A model generated the notes under the pieces. The model was not told where the DNA came from and did not search any database. It was given only the letters and a program-made list of their open reading frames with translations. Positions 1-12,300 of a DNA stretch of 64,000 bases are shown here, in pieces. The stretch is from Rhynchospora pubera. Taxonomy: Eukaryota; Streptophyta; Magnoliopsida; Poales; Cyperaceae. The stretch lies in the NCBI GenBank assembly GCA_028095005.1, contig JAMFTS010000011.1, positions 62,001-126,000 of the forward strand, written 5' to 3'. A program made the translations under genes and the position numbers. The first letter of the stretch is position 1, and each line of letters opens with the position of its first letter.

Positions 1-531
1 GAAACATTTAGTGGAAGCGAAATACTGGAGATTGTTGGAGGTAATGTGGCAAATGGAAGCAGTGCAGCAGCTTACAAGCCTGATGTGCCACTTGAAGACC
101 TGGTGGAACTAACTCATAGCTCAGGAAGTAACCGAGACATAGGACAAGACTTAAATGAAGTCAATATGGATGCAGTCAGGCCCAGTGGGGAACTGAAATT
201 TCCATGTTAGGTGGAGATTTTGATGATGAAATAAACATGCAACCGTCGCCGCTTCCACGCTCTGGTGCTGCCTCTCGAACTTCGTCCGGTAAGAGAGTTC
301 TAGAGCAATCTGATGGGGTAGAGTGTGATGATCCAGCCAGTAAGAAGTCTACACGTAACAAGAACAAGTGTATTTTTAAATAGATCAAGGAATGTGGAAT
401 TCTCAAATGATGAACATGTCAATCCGACACAACCTGAAGTGGTGCCTAGTGCGAATGAGTCAGCTGTAGGTGAAATAATTCGAAATAATATTAAAAATAG
501 TTTATGGAGCCAAAGGCGACGTGAAAACTAG
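1..531 (+). pseudogene. 3' end of a degenerate transposon-type protein gene (PIF/Harbinger-like?)
   Basis: The window opens inside an open frame that runs to a stop near 208-210. An overlapping frame starting at the ATG at 204 encodes an acidic stretch followed by a basic, serine-rich tail with a Lys/Arg cluster and stops near 380. A further frame at 325-531 ends in a short tail resembling the C-terminus of plant HARBI1-type transposases (Val-Gly-Glu-Ile-Ile-Arg, then Leu-Trp). The first two pieces resemble the C-terminal tail of Myb/SANT-like proteins encoded beside Harbinger transposases. No catalytic residues lie in the window. The frame changes and missing 5' part suggest a decayed element. 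The family assignment is inference from weak similarity. Confidence 0.3.
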
Positions 532-540
532 TTATCTGTT

Positions 541-1239
541 CTTATGTTTATGTGACTGTGTTGTTTATTTCAAACACGATTGCATTTGAGGCTTGATATT
601 GTGTTGTTTATTTGAGAATTGATATTGTATTTGAGACTTGTTTATTTCATAACTCATTCAATATGCCACTGATTTCGGATCAGCTGTGAATTTCTTAGTG
701 ATTGTCTTCAACTGTGCAATGTTATCAATGCTCAAATACCCCCTGATGCACTTGATTGGAAACTATTTCACTATGCACTTGAATATTTTACTTGCAAATT
801 TTTCTCGTCTCCTTATTGCTAGAACCTTTATTTTATTTTTTTAGGTCCCTGTACAGTTTCCGCTTCAGTAGCCATGTTTGAACTTTTATTGTTTAGTCCT
901 TTTACTTTATTTCCTGTTTCTAGCTAGGGTTTTTTTTTTTTTTTTTTTTGGAGATGATGCTTGTATCTAACTTGTAACTGCTTCAGTTTTAATATATTTG
1001 GCCGTGGGCGTCTTACCCAAGAAAAAATAGTTAGGTTGAATTCGATTTCTATTATTTTATGACATTTTCCAATGGTTAGGTTGAATTCGATTTACAAATA
1101 ATTATTAAAACAATTTCCATAATGCCAATAGTTAGGTTGACGGAAAAAAAAAACTTAAAGACAAAAACCATTTTGTATATATTGTGCGCCAGGTTATAAA
1201 CTAAAGAAACAAAAACCATACAAAAAAAATGACTTGAGG
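541..1239. other. AT-rich non-coding DNA
   Basis: No coding potential is seen. The stretch holds a long T tract (about 929-951) and three partial copies of a GTTAGGTTGA-type word near 1030, 1076 and 1130. It may be the decayed 3' flank of the transposon gene at the window start. Confidence 0.5.
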
Positions 1240-1423
1240 GTAGTTTGGTCAATTTATAATAAGTAATTATGTAATATTTTTATATCCTCACTTAATCCTC
1301 TACTTTTCATATCAAACATGACTAAAAAGGCTTAACTACTTAATCCTCCTCAACTTTAATCCTTTTTTACTACTCTACCAAACACAAGGTCTAAATAGTT
1401 AATCCACTTTACTCTTCTTATTA

Positions 1424-1582
1424 GGCGGCGTTTGGCTAGGTGTGGGAAAAAGGGAAGAAGGGAAGAAGTGGGAAGAAGTATTGGGAAGTGTGTAACTTTG
1501 TGAAGAGTTTGAATTGTTTATAATTTATTTATTCCCTTCTTCCTCCTTCCTACCTTCTTCTCAACGCATCCAAACGGTGCCC
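1424..1582. mobile_element. 159-bp MITE with TIRs (family copy 1)
   Basis: The ends are GGCGGCGTTTGG on the left and the complement of GGGCACCGTTTGG on the right. The internal segment, around TGGGAAGTGTGTAA and a GTGAAGAGTTTG word, is shared with the element at 11256-11423. It splits the MITE-like copy beginning near 1250. The GGSCGTTTGG-type TIR is typical of Tourist/PIF-Harbinger MITEs, but the flanks (TTA left, TAA right) are not a clean duplication. Confidence 0.65.
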
Positions 1583-1620
1583 TAATCATATTTGGTATGA
1601 AAAGATGGAGTAAATATAGA

Positions 1621-1841
1621 ATAAGAGTAAATAAATAATGAGAACCATCACTTAATCCTGTGGAGTAACTTTACTCCACGTAAAATGACAGAGTAATTTA
1701 CTCCTTACTCCACACTAATCCACCATATGGAGTAAGAGTAAATAAATAATAAGAACCATCACTAATTACGTGGAGTAATTTTACTCCACCTAAAATGACA
1801 GAGTAATTTATTCCTTACTCCACACTAATCCACCAAATTTA
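1621..1841. repeat. Tandem duplication of about 110 bp
   Basis: 1621-1730 and 1731-1841 are near-identical direct copies. Each starts with a TAAGAGTAAATAAATAAT-type word and ends with CACACTAATCCACCA. The duplication lies inside the MITE cluster and is non-coding. Confidence 0.75.
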
Positions 1842-2340
1842 AATCATATTGGCTGTGTTTGGTAGAGGAGTAAAAGAGGATTAAAGTTAAGGAGGATTAA
1901 GTAGTTAAGCTTCTTTACTCCACACGTTGTAAGTCATGTTTGGTATGAAAAGTAGAAGATTAAGTGAGGAGTAAGTGAGGATATAAAAATATTACATAAT
2001 TGTTGATTATAAAATGGCCAAATTATCCTCATTTTCTTTTTCTTTTGTCAAAGAATGAGGGTATGTAGAGGAAAAAAATAAGTGTGGGACCCACAATTGA
2101 AGACTTACTCCATGGATTAACTTTACTCCACCTATCTAGGAGGAGTAATTTACTCCACTGATTTTGGTCCTTACTCCACTCTACTCCTCCTTTTTTACTC
2201 CACGTTTGGGAGATTAAAAGTGGATTAAGAGTTTTACTCCTCATTTAATCCTCAACCAAATATAGCCATTTGGAGGAGTAAAAGTGGATTAAATGAGTTA
2301 CTTCACATTTAATCCTTTATAAGCATGACTATTTGATCAA

Positions 2341-2819
2341 AATACCATACAGTTCATGAGAGATGTGCATTTTATCCTTAACCTTTTTTTAGTTCAACCA
2401 CTGCTAACACACTGTTAACTCTAGGTGCAAGGTTAGTGATGATGTTTGCCTTGATTACGCACTTTTGAGGTTAAATAACTGCAACTTACCGGACATTAGA
2501 ATAGTTATTCAACATAATAAGATCAAACTCAAAATATCAATTGATAGTTAGAGAATTGAAAATTAAATTCAACGATGCCTTTCACATAAAAAATATATAT
2601 ACTTTTTTTTTTTACATAATAAATCATAAGTACAAAGGAGAATGCATTTGAAAGTTGCACGGAAATCAAATTCGTGCATTCAGAGGTTGTCAAACGAGAA
2701 GCATGATCGGCACGGAAATAAAAAACTCTATCCCTATTATCGTAATTTCAAAGGATATCTTTCTAAAGTCGTCACTTTAATTAATTAATTTATTCTTAAC
2801 AATTTTTAATCCTGAATAA
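2341..2819. other. AT-rich intergenic DNA
   Basis: No gene is visible. Part of it (about 2640-2800) resembles 5680-5800 (AAAAACTC.ATCCCTATT, then TCGTAA.TTC), suggesting an old local duplication. It lies on the 3' side of the mTERF pseudogene. Confidence 0.45.
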
Positions 2820-3168
2820 CTAATCTATTCTTAATCTCATCCGATGACTAATGAAACCAATTCGTACTAATATCTGCACTTCCCAAAGGATGATCATCCG
2901 ATAAGGCAGTATTTTTAGGAACTTTACAACCGACATCCCCGGCTCCTCTGATTTAATTGCTGCAACCTTCCTATATGTTGAGATTTTGAGACCTCGGTCA
3001 GGGGAGAAGCCAAAGGTGGAGATTAAATAGGAAAGGGATCTCCTTTTGTTCCACCGCGGTTTTGGTTGAAAAAGAGAGGAGGATAAGAAGAGCCAAAAGG
3101 AGTGAATGGTGGTGGTGTGACAAATAGGGGAAGAATGAAGAGAGCCTCTTTGCAAGAAGAGAAGACAT
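2820..3168 (-). pseudogene. Truncated, frameshifted mTERF pseudogene
   Basis: Read on the minus strand from the ATG at 3168, the start (Met-Ser-Ser, then Leu-Leu-Ala-Lys-Arg-Leu) matches the presequence of the two intact mTERF genes at 20488-21624 and 25864-27003. The frame breaks near 3040. Similarity resumes one frame over with a stretch like Tyr-Leu-Ile-Ser-x-Phe-Gly-Phe-Ser-Pro-Asp-Arg and the following Lys-Ile-Ser-Thr-Tyr, then breaks again at the first mTERF repeat (Leu-Ser-Asp-Asp). Everything after about residue 100 of the family is missing. mTERF proteins bind nucleic acid in mitochondria or plastids; this copy cannot make a working one. It marks a third member of the local tandem family. 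Confidence 0.85.
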
Positions 3169-3599
3169 TAAAAGTGCTAATCGCTGGTTCCAATGGGAGA
3201 CTGAGATATAATGGAAATGGAATGGAGGAGGAGAGATAAACCCTAAACCGGGGGAGAGAGAGATAGTGCTAGAAGCCTAGAACCTTTACAAGAAGAGAGG
3301 AGAGTTCCGAGTTCCGATTGGTCGAAGATTTGACGATTTGACGAAACAAATTGAAGTCCGGCTCCACTTGTTTTCTAACTTTTGAAAAATCAATATATTT
3401 TCTTTTCGTAACAGAATATTTCATTTGTCTCGTAACCATAATTTACTTAATCAAACAAATACAGGTTGTGTGAGTTCAATACTAAAGCAAATCAAAGTTC
3501 CTACCAAAAAAAAAAAAAAAAGAAAAGAAAATCAAAGTTACTGTAGTCAATTTATATTTCTATTTTAAAGATGATGATGTGTATATATCAATTTAAATT
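3169..3599. other. 5' flank of the mTERF pseudogene
   Basis: Non-coding. It corresponds in position to the promoter region of the intact mTERF genes. It contains an A-rich tract near 3508-3530 and no recognisable gene. Confidence 0.4.
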
Positions 3600-4430
3600 A
3601 GCTATTTGGGCATTTTTTTATCCAAAATTTAAATTTGAATACTTGTGAAAATATTAATACATTTGATGTCCCCAATAATTGTAGACATGTCCACTCCGTT
3701 ATTCTTCTCTTCTACCTTCTATTTAAAAATCCAAATATATTTTCTTTTCTTCTTATTCTTTATTTTCTTTCACTTTTTATACGGAATGGTTTTCGTCGCT
3801 TGCCGCTTGGTACAATTTTGTTTACAAAAAAAAAACGAATTTAATTAGGACATGCATAAATCTTATATAATGAGATAATTAAATATTAACTTTTGCATAA
3901 ATTCTGAACAAATATAAAGCCCACAAACATTTGAAATTATATAACGCTTACATCTAGGGGTAAAGTTCCCGATGAAATTGTTCATGCGAAATTAAAAACG
4001 CTCTTTTGGAGTTTGTAATAGTAGAATGGAATTATTATGATTCATTATTGGACTACATTTCTGCAAAATGAAGGGAAGTCATCCAAATCTAACTTATTTG
4101 CGCAGATTATGGTTATTTTTGCACAACAAATTGCAGCTATCAGATGAACCAAGAAAATAAATATATAGGGTACTAGTGAGTAAATATAAATGTCTTGATT
4201 TTCTGGTTACTTTTTTATTATTATTATTTTTTTAGTTTCTATTTAGGTCTTCGGACTAATATATTGATCTTAGGCTTAGTTCAACAATGCTGAGTTTTGT
4301 CGATCTGTCCTTATTACTGTATTGCAGGGTAACATGAAAATCAAATCTCAAACTAAACATTATCATAGTACAACTATTTTTAATTCCAGTATAATATTGA
4401 TTCAATTTATTAGGTTTCAGTCTCATGTCA
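3600..4430. repeat. mTERF-unit flank segment 'F', copy 0
   Basis: This segment lies upstream of the minus-strand mTERF pseudogene and is repeated at 19220-19650 and 22190-23090. Shared landmarks in order are CCAAAATTTAAATTTGAA, ATTGTAGACATGTCCA, TATAAAGCC, GCGAAATTA.AAACGCTCTTTTGGA and, in copies 0 and 2, a TCCTTATT.CTG.ATTGCAG block. It has no coding potential. Its repetition shows that mTERF genes here were duplicated together with flanking DNA. Confidence 0.75.
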
Positions 4431-5064
4431 TTTAATAGCATGCTCTTTGTGTGTCATATTCAAATATGAAAAGCTAATAAATAGTATGGAAAACAAGCAT
4501 ATAATAGTATTAAGTAATAAAATTTGTAGTGTTTTTGTCAATTACACGGTAAAAATCAGTGTCTAGGTATCCAATGTGCACGTTCATTTATAAATGAGAA
4601 ACAAATATTAAAATGTTAACATATTCTATCCTTATTTTAAACATATTATGTACTAATTTTGTTCATTATGTACTACTACTAACAACATTTTCTAAAATAA
4701 TACTCTAGGTTTGTTAAAATCAACAAAAGGGATCTTTTGTATTATTAGCTCACTGGCGATGATGTTGGTAACACTTGTGGTACAGCTTGGCTCTTGCTTG
4801 TTTCACAACCACAGAAAGGCGCACGTAACTAGTTGTATTCTTACATTTCATTATGCTAATTTGTTAAATATACAAATATGTTGCAAGTACAATTTATCTA
4901 TTATGTTTGTACATGTTATAGCTGATTGGCTGATCAATTTTGTTATGCATAAAAATTCACTAATTCTTATTCTCTAATATTTCAGCGAAGGGTGTTTTGG
5001 TTAACTTCTTATTTTAAGTATTTTTATAATTTTATGTCTTCTTATTCCTCATTATGCTTAACTA
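4431..5064. other. Intergenic AT-rich DNA
   Basis: No gene, RNA or clear repeat was recognised. The open frame at 4711-4977 lacks similarity to anything I know and has non-coding-like composition. Confidence 0.4.
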
Positions 5065-5238
5065 GGTGTGTTTGGATGCACGTTGAATAAGATTTTGAAT
5101 AAGAGATTGGAATAAGCACATGGTTTCTCTCTCCTCACTCTTATTCACTTTTATTCCAATAGAATGGTGGTATTAAAATAAGAGATTGAATAAGCCCTTA
5201 TTCGAAATAAGACTTATTCAAACCCTACCAAATACACC
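5065..5238. mobile_element. 174-bp hairpin MITE
   Basis: The left end GGTGTGTTTGGATGC and the complement of the right end, GGTGTATTTGGTAGG, form imperfect terminal inverted repeats. Subterminal TTGAATAAG / CTTATTCAA words extend the fold-back. Size, TIR type (GTTTGG core) and lack of coding fit a MITE. The target duplication could not be determined. Confidence 0.6.
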
Positions 5239-6518
5239 ATTATAAATGGAGGATAAGTTCTTATTCCTCCTGTTAGATATACATGATACACTTTCTCTAC
5301 TTTCAAGTTTAATTATGATTTGTTAATTTTGCTAGTGATTTGCAATTGCTAATTGGAACTTTGTATTTACTTTAGATGGTTACTAATTTACTTAAGGACT
5401 TTTAACATAAAAAAATAAAAATAAAATCATATATCCAAACTTTTTAGCGAGCATATATAGCTCACTACTTATCTGACTTTGAACTCTTCATGTATTATAA
5501 AAAATGAGTTGTATATTGATGCTTATGAATGCCACTGTTTTTTTTTTTCTTCGAATGTTATGAATGCAATGTGTTTCTCCATATCTATATTTTAATTTTT
5601 TTGAAGGATCTTCTTACGTGCATTTGTTTGCTACGATTTCTAGAGAAACTAATGCATTGAAATCACTGCTAAGGGGAGAATGCAATGTCCGCACAAAAAT
5701 CAAAAACTCCATTCCTATTTTCGTAACTTCCAGGGGCATCTTCCTAACTCTGTAACTTTAATCAATCTCATTCCTACATTAAAAAATTTCGGCTAAGAGA
5801 GTAAAGATGATTGAAATTCGTTATCAATTTACTTTTTATCTTAACTTTCTTATTAATATTGCATGATATATTTTTCTTTCCTTGATTTTTAGATTTTTTA
5901 AATTAAGCTGAAAATCAGTGTGGCTTATTTTATTTTAACTTTTATTTTTATTATTGAAATATTTTCCCATAAATGTTTTTTATTTAGTGATATTATTTGA
6001 TGCAATTTTAGAAGAATTTATAGGGAGGTGCTTTGGACACCAGAAATTTCCCTGGGAGCATTCTACTAATAGTTTTTGGACACGAAATAGGTTGCAGGAA
6101 GTAAAATTGTTGTTGTCAATAGCAATTACAATTCTCGTGCAATGCACTGTAGATACATTTAGCAATAATATCAACGCAAAAGTTGATGCAACTTCCAGAA
6201 TTTCTTGGTATCAAGTAACATTTATAATGGGGAGGTGAATTTATATAAAATGAATTTCGGCCTACTATATATATAAAAAAATTAATTTGTAATCTATAAA
6301 TCAATTAATATCAATATGTATAGAAATTATAACATTGCGTTTTTGGTACAGTCACTAGGCGCCAGCTCGCTATAAAAACAAAATAATCTGCTACTGCGTC
6401 AGAACATTCGAAATTATGTTTTAATTTCTTAACAGTGGTAAATAAACTTTAAAGTAATGATCTTAACCGGTTTGTATCTTTGGGCATCTTTACTGGCTGC
6501 CTCAATGGATAGCTTTTA
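5239..6518. other. AT-rich intergenic DNA
   Basis: No convincing gene. The frame at 5954-6238 has no recognisable domain. Part of 5680-5800 resembles 2700-2800. The stretch ends at the 5' LTR of the TRIM-like element. Confidence 0.4.
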
Positions 6519-6714
6519 TGTTAGAGTATGATTGTATTAGATATGAGATATCAAGATTGTATGATAGCTGGAGATTGATAACAATAGAGATTATAGAGGG
6601 TTGGTAGGAGATGCACAATTGGAGATGGTTAGTAGTAAATTTAGAGTAGTCTATAAATACAATGTAATTGTAATCATTTTATCACAATTCAATACAAAAT
6701 TCCATTCTCTATCA
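6519..6714 (+). repeat. 5' LTR of the TRIM-like element
   Basis: The 196-bp repeat has TG..CA ends and is followed directly by the primer-site-like sequence. It matches 17019-17213 with scattered substitutions and one small indel near the 3' end. Confidence 0.8.
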
Positions 6715-6901
6715 TGGTATATGAGCCAGAACTATTCTGGAAATAGACTCGCGCCTATTCCAGGAATAATGAACTTCAGCCCACCTATTCCACTTAATAA
6801 ATAAAATAAATAGCTATTCTCTTTCTATTCCAGAATTTCTTTTCGTTCTTTCTACTTATTGTAGAATAACTCCAGCATCCTATTCTATTTCTCTGCCTAT
6901 C

Positions 6902-8655
6902 TGTTAGGAAATCGCTCAATTTTAATTTTGTGACTAATTACCCTTAATTAATCCAATTAAAACACAAGCAACAAAGGGATCTAGTACAAAGCTATTCGAC
7001 ACAAAGAGATAGGTGGAAATTATACCTCCCGCGAAATCGTATTCGCAGGGCTCGATCCTACGGCATGGGAATCGATGGCGTGCTTCTCCTTCGTCTCCAA
7101 ATCGCGGCGGCCTCGAGTCCACCAAGAGGTTAACCATGCTCTAATCGATTCGTGCTAGCGATTCGAAAGAGCGTAGCTAATCCAATGGTATTCTCCTTTC
7201 TTCTTAAATAACTCTTTTATTTAGTGGAGAATCTAAGCTCAACACATGAGCAAATGGTGGTGAGAATAGGGGAGGGAGGCGCCGGCCTAGAGAGGAGAGG
7301 AGTGGCGGCTATGTGGGAGGAAGAAGGAAGGATGATTTTTGCATCTATACATCCCTATATATAGTGCACAAACCCTACCTACCACCAACTCACTATTTAC
7401 ATAAAATGCCACTCTACCTACCACCAAGGCCGGCCTCCTTCATGGGCTTTTTGGGGCCTCTCAACCTATTTAATCTATCTCTAATTCATTTAATTAGAGA
7501 CTCCTCCAAATGCTCTTCAATTGGGCTACCAATATAATATACAAATTTCGGCCCAAATATTTAATATAGCTATTTATATTAAATCTTGTTGAGCTAAAAT
7601 AATTATTAACTAATTAATAATTATTCTAGGATTAGCTTATGCATTAATTTATTTCCATATGATCCATTTGACTTAATTAATTATAACGATATATAATTAA
7701 TTAATCAACTCATCATATTTTCGCAATACGAACTGTTGCGAATAAATAAATAATGCACTGTATGGTTAAAGCTCTATTTGTGTGACCCTTTGAGGATTTA
7801 TGCTACGTTGGACATGGAATTAAATCGTTATTTAATTCCAATAATCATAAGCGGTATCTAGCAAAACGTTATGATTCCCAATTCACACAAATAATGTACT
7901 GCTACAATATTTCGATCCTGCATAAGAGAATAATTATGTTTCTCTATTTTGATTCTTATGTCTCACGATATCATCGTATAATCCAAGATAGGAATGTGTC
8001 ATTCTTGCAGATTATACGTTTCTTGATCTAGAGTTGATCGCTTAGTTGCGCGCATACGATCCAACTCCATCAAGGGGCCCAAACAGATATCGTCACTCAC
8101 TAAGTGAATTAATGAGGGACATACGGTTTTCTTGATGATTAGCTTTTTCCCGCACAATTCAAGAGAACGTAAATCAAGTCCGTATAGCAGCCCTTAACGG
8201 GAATCAGCGGTAGACGAGATTTATAGAACCTATCCTCATGTGGAAAAGATAATCATCTCAAACTTAGAACCAAAATCATAACGAAATAAACAATGACACA
8301 TAACACAATCCATATGTTTATTTCATTGGGTCAAGTCCTGTACTATGTTCCATAACATACACATATGCAATTAAGTTGGTAACTCTTTACCTATGATTTG
8401 TAGAACTTAATCATCACTTAACTTGCATACTAATCTTATATGATAATTAATGTTCCTTGTTAATTATCAAGATTATGGACCGTTTAGATTTATTATTGTC
8501 ATTCTAAAGAATGATCCACAGAGATCTACAATTCAGATCCTCAACCTGAATGATCTGTCAATAATAAACCTAGGAATAGATGATAAAATATCATCCAAAA
8601 CATAAACTAATATTTAAGTCATTAAATCATTGACTTCTAGGACATAACTCTAACA
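6902..8655 (-). repeat. 3' LTR of the Copia-type element
   Basis: The 1,754-bp repeat has TG..CA ends and the same length as its partner at 14968. The small open frames inside it occur in both LTRs and are not genes. Confidence 0.9.
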
Positions 8656-8670
8656 ATCTCCCACTTGGCC
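8656..8670 (-). other. Polypurine tract of the Copia-type element
   Basis: On the minus strand this reads GGCCAAGTGGGAGAT, immediately before the TGTTAG start of the LTR. This is the usual plus-strand priming tract of plant Copia elements. Confidence 0.7.
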
Positions 8671-9039
8671 TAGAGTCAATCAGTAGTGACTTCTAGCCAA
8701 CGAAGAATTGAGAACAATGTCATATATCTACATATATACATGTCTCGGACCTCAAAATAAATAATACGCTTAAAGCTAGTTACTCATACGTCTACCACAT
8801 ATGGATGCATAACTGCATCTCGTATACTACTCAAGGTAGAGGTCATGCTAGAGTGTTCGCTGTGTTCGCGAACCTATCCAAATTTGTTCGACCCTATATA
8901 TATATATACTACTATATATATGTTCTTGATCATCATCATATGATATCAAGTGATATCGTTATAGATCATATTTGAATCTCCAATGTAACATTGGGTTCTT
9001 TAGGAGTAAGTTGTGTTCGAGATGCATAGAACCATAATT

Positions 9040-9345
9040 ACTCGACTAAGAACTCGATCCGAAATAAACTTCTTTTATTGCTTCACAAGTTGCTATGTAT
9101 TTTACTTTGGTGACGGAAACGGTTGTAATATTCCATTCAGAACACTTTCTAAACTTACAACACCACCTTTTAAGCAAAATATGTAGCTCAATCGTGATTA
9201 TATCAATCTTTCGAAAAACAAGCATTAGTGTAATTAATTTACACGAGCTCTCTTTCATCTTAAGAGATGAAACATTATATCACTCTTTCTCATAAGGTAC
9301 TCGAGGATATTCTTGACTACCGTCCAAATGTGTCTCTCTTGTATC
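9040..9345 (-). pseudogene. Copia pol remnant (RT/RNase H end)
   Basis: On the minus strand, one frame near 9340-9280 keeps a Trp-Thr-Val-Val-Lys-Asn-Ile-Leu-x-Tyr-Leu pattern, and another at 9046-9258 keeps Val-Lys-Tyr-Ile-Ala-Thr-Cys-Glu-Ala-Ile-Lys-Glu. Both are characteristic of the end of Copia polyproteins, where the RNase H motif is Glu-Tyr-Ile-Ala-x-x-x-Ala-x-Lys-Glu. Frameshifts separate the pieces, and the key acidic residue of the second motif is Lys here. The pieces lie at the 3' end of the minus-strand element, as expected. It cannot be functional. Confidence 0.7.
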
Positions 9346-12300
9346 CATTTGACAACTGTTTGTCATATCCTTTGGATACTACACATTGGGGCATATGCAT
9401 AAATATGGCGTACACAATGAAACTCATAATGAAAGAATGCTTGAACTATTTCATGCACTTTCTTGAATTGAGTTGCAATAGACCAAGTTAAACACTCAAG
9501 TCATGCCACGTGACGTACAGTTAGATATCCTTTCTTGGAGTGTAACTTTCGTGTTTCTAGAACACTTCGTCAATATATGCATATTTGCTCAAACCTAACA
9601 TCCATCATAATCTATTTTTATAGATTTTGTTTCCTAAGATTAGGTGATTTCGCCCAAGTTCTCATTTGAGAAAGCATTCTCCAAAGAGATCTCGACAATA
9701 TTCATTTTCTTAATGTTATTCCCAATTTAATGAATTGTTATCTTGAACAATACAAGTAATACAATTATGCTTTCACTGAATATCTTGTATATACAAGATA
9801 CTTTTGACGAAGTTCAACTCCTTGACTTCATTGTCAAAACTTTTATTCCAATCTCCACAACACTTGCTTTAATCCATTAATGGATCATTGAAGCATGCGT
9901 ATGTTTTTAGCAATACATAAACCTCGATTTGTGTCAAATGCACAACATCTTCCTTCATTCATACGAAGAAGGCGGTTTTATGTGTTTTTCCATATATCGA
10001 CATATATGAAATACAACTATTGCTAGAATGATCTTCATTGACTTATACATAGCCACAAGCGAGAAGTTGTGCTTTGTACGTAGTCAACTAGTCATCGACT
10101 TAGACATAGCTACAAGCGAGAAGCCGCGCTTTGTACATAGTCGATTTGTTATCCATGTCGATCTTTCCTTTTGAAAATCTAAAACGTTCTTGATGGATTG
10201 CTCCTTCATGAACATCAACCAAGGTCTATACCTTGTTGTTATACATGGATTTTATTTAAAGATCATATGAATTCGAACCATATATGTGGAATCGGATCGT
10301 TCCATCGTTTCCTTGTTTATCAACGGATTCTCATATGCTAAGTTTGAGAACGTCGTGAAGCCAATGCACCAAACGGCTTAGGCACTCAACTCTCGTTGAT
10401 CTTTTGTAGGATTGGTACTTGAGGTTCATGAACTACTTCCACAATGAATTGTCGAACGAGTTCTTGAATCCTCATATATTCCATGAGTTTCTCGAATCAT
10501 CATCAACTCGTGAGATGGTTGAGTCCTCATTGGAAGGAGCGTACTATTAAACTTCTTTCAAAACAACTTGTGAATGAAGTTTCGCTCAACTCCCATTAAG
10601 TACCATGTATGGAGTGACAAGTTTCCCATAAGAGTACTTCTTGTAGTGAAGCATAAACTATTTTAATGCTCACTTTACTCCCACTACTTCTTCTTGAGAA
10701 TTTCAATTCATCAAGACTACATTATGATTAGCAACAACTACTTTGTTCTTATCATATTCGTGGAAGTAGTGCCTTTTAATATAAAGCATCCTACAAATAT
10801 ATAGTGTCTTATTTGGTTTAAGCTTACAAGTCGACAATACTTGAAATAAGCTTTTCAACACCAAATCTCAAGAAGTATTATACTTAGAGATCAAAATCTC
10901 GTAAGATATCTTCTCCAATAGACTTCAATGGAACATCATTCAGTGTAAACAATATTGTCCTCAAACATAATTCCCTAATACGAGTCGAATAAGTCAATTT
11001 GATTTATTATCGATCGAACTATACAAAAATATTGTTCGATACCTCCACTCTTGGACACATTATTCCATAATGTTCCTCATGGAGTGAGTTGTGAAACTAT
11101 TTTCATACTCTTTAGATAATATTTCAAATCATGTGACTTAAACTATTTACCATGATTAATTGTTAGACTTTCATTTTTCTTGAAAGGTCTTTTAAACTTT
11201 ACTCTTGAACTCCTTTGAACTAGTCAAAAAGTTCATACTTATACCTTATCAAATAGGGGCCGTTTGGATCGCTTAGGAAGTTGAGGAATTTGGGGAAGTT
11301 GCAATTTCTAGGAATAAATTTATTGGGAAGTGTGTAATTTTGTGAAGAGTTTGGATTGTTTATAATAAATTTATGATAGGAAGATGAAATTCCTCAAAAT
11401 CCCCATGGGATCCAAACGGCCTCATAGATATGTTAATATCTACAATGATCGTTGGTTAAGTAGTAAAGTATCAACTACCTTTCATTGCACAAGTACTTAT
11501 AGGTCTTTATACATCGATATGTATAAGTCCTAATTAGTTCACTTGTCCTTAAACCTTCATAGGTTAAAGGCGCTTTTGTCATTTAACAAACATGATTCGC
11601 ATATCAATCGATTTGAAATCGAATTGAATTACGAGCTCTACGTTACGTAGATTCTCGAAATGCGATTCTCGTTTATGTATGTGACTAAGCGGTTATATAT
11701 AACATGAAAGTCAAATACTTTATGTCAAGTCTTACGCATCCTATTTGTCATTCAAAAATTGTTTATCTATTTCAAGCAAATTCTATCAAGATGCATGAAA
11801 TCATATAAACAACCCATAATCAAAAGAACTTGTCTTTTACAAAACATAATCATCCATCATCGAATATGAAATGGAGATAATTTTGAGAGGTTAGGATTAA
11901 GGTATGCAACCTTGAATTCCTAAACAATCTCTTAATAAAGATAACTCTACGTATTCAATAGTAATGACTTAAACGAACAAGTCATTTCATATACGGAGTT
12001 TACTTTATATCTCTCGAACATTCTCTTATTCTTCATTGCCAACACATTTCGTTAAATGTGAGCATATGAACTAGTATCAAGTTACTAGTGTAAAATTAGA
12101 GATAGTGAGATAATTTGAACGACAAATACTTCTTAGGATTAGATCATTACAATCATGGTATTTCAGACAACTTTTCAAATGCCTCCCATAAACGGCAAAT
12201 GAAATATCTCATGTGACGTATGGTCATAAATGAGAGTCTCGAAATTTCAACTCATACCTTGGTGAAGTATTTCTTGAATACTTAACCAATTACCTTTTTC

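Larger units (their letters stand above)
1240..2340. repeat. Cluster of related MITE-like inverted repeats
   Basis: A segment at about 1250-1403 (minus sense, ending at the complement of TGTTTGGTAGAG) reappears in plus sense at about 1852-2010, starting GGCTGTGTTTGGTAGAGGAG. Both copies contain TACTTAATCCTC-type words and a match to TTTGGTATGAAAAG. A third, weaker TTTACTCC/GGAGTAAA-rich piece lies at 2130-2330. The short GGAGTAA palindromic vocabulary is that of a small non-autonomous inverted-repeat element. I could not resolve target duplications, so copy ends are approximate. Short open frames here are repeat translations. Confidence 0.6.

Noticed and set aside
2029..2244. Frame with repeated Trp-Ser-Lys
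   Set aside because: Direct translation of the GGAGTAA repeat vocabulary of the MITE cluster.
6934..7137. 67-codon open frame repeated at 15000-15203, and 74-codon frame at 7313 and 15379
   Set aside because: They are present twice only because the two Copia-type LTRs are near-identical; no conserved protein is involved.
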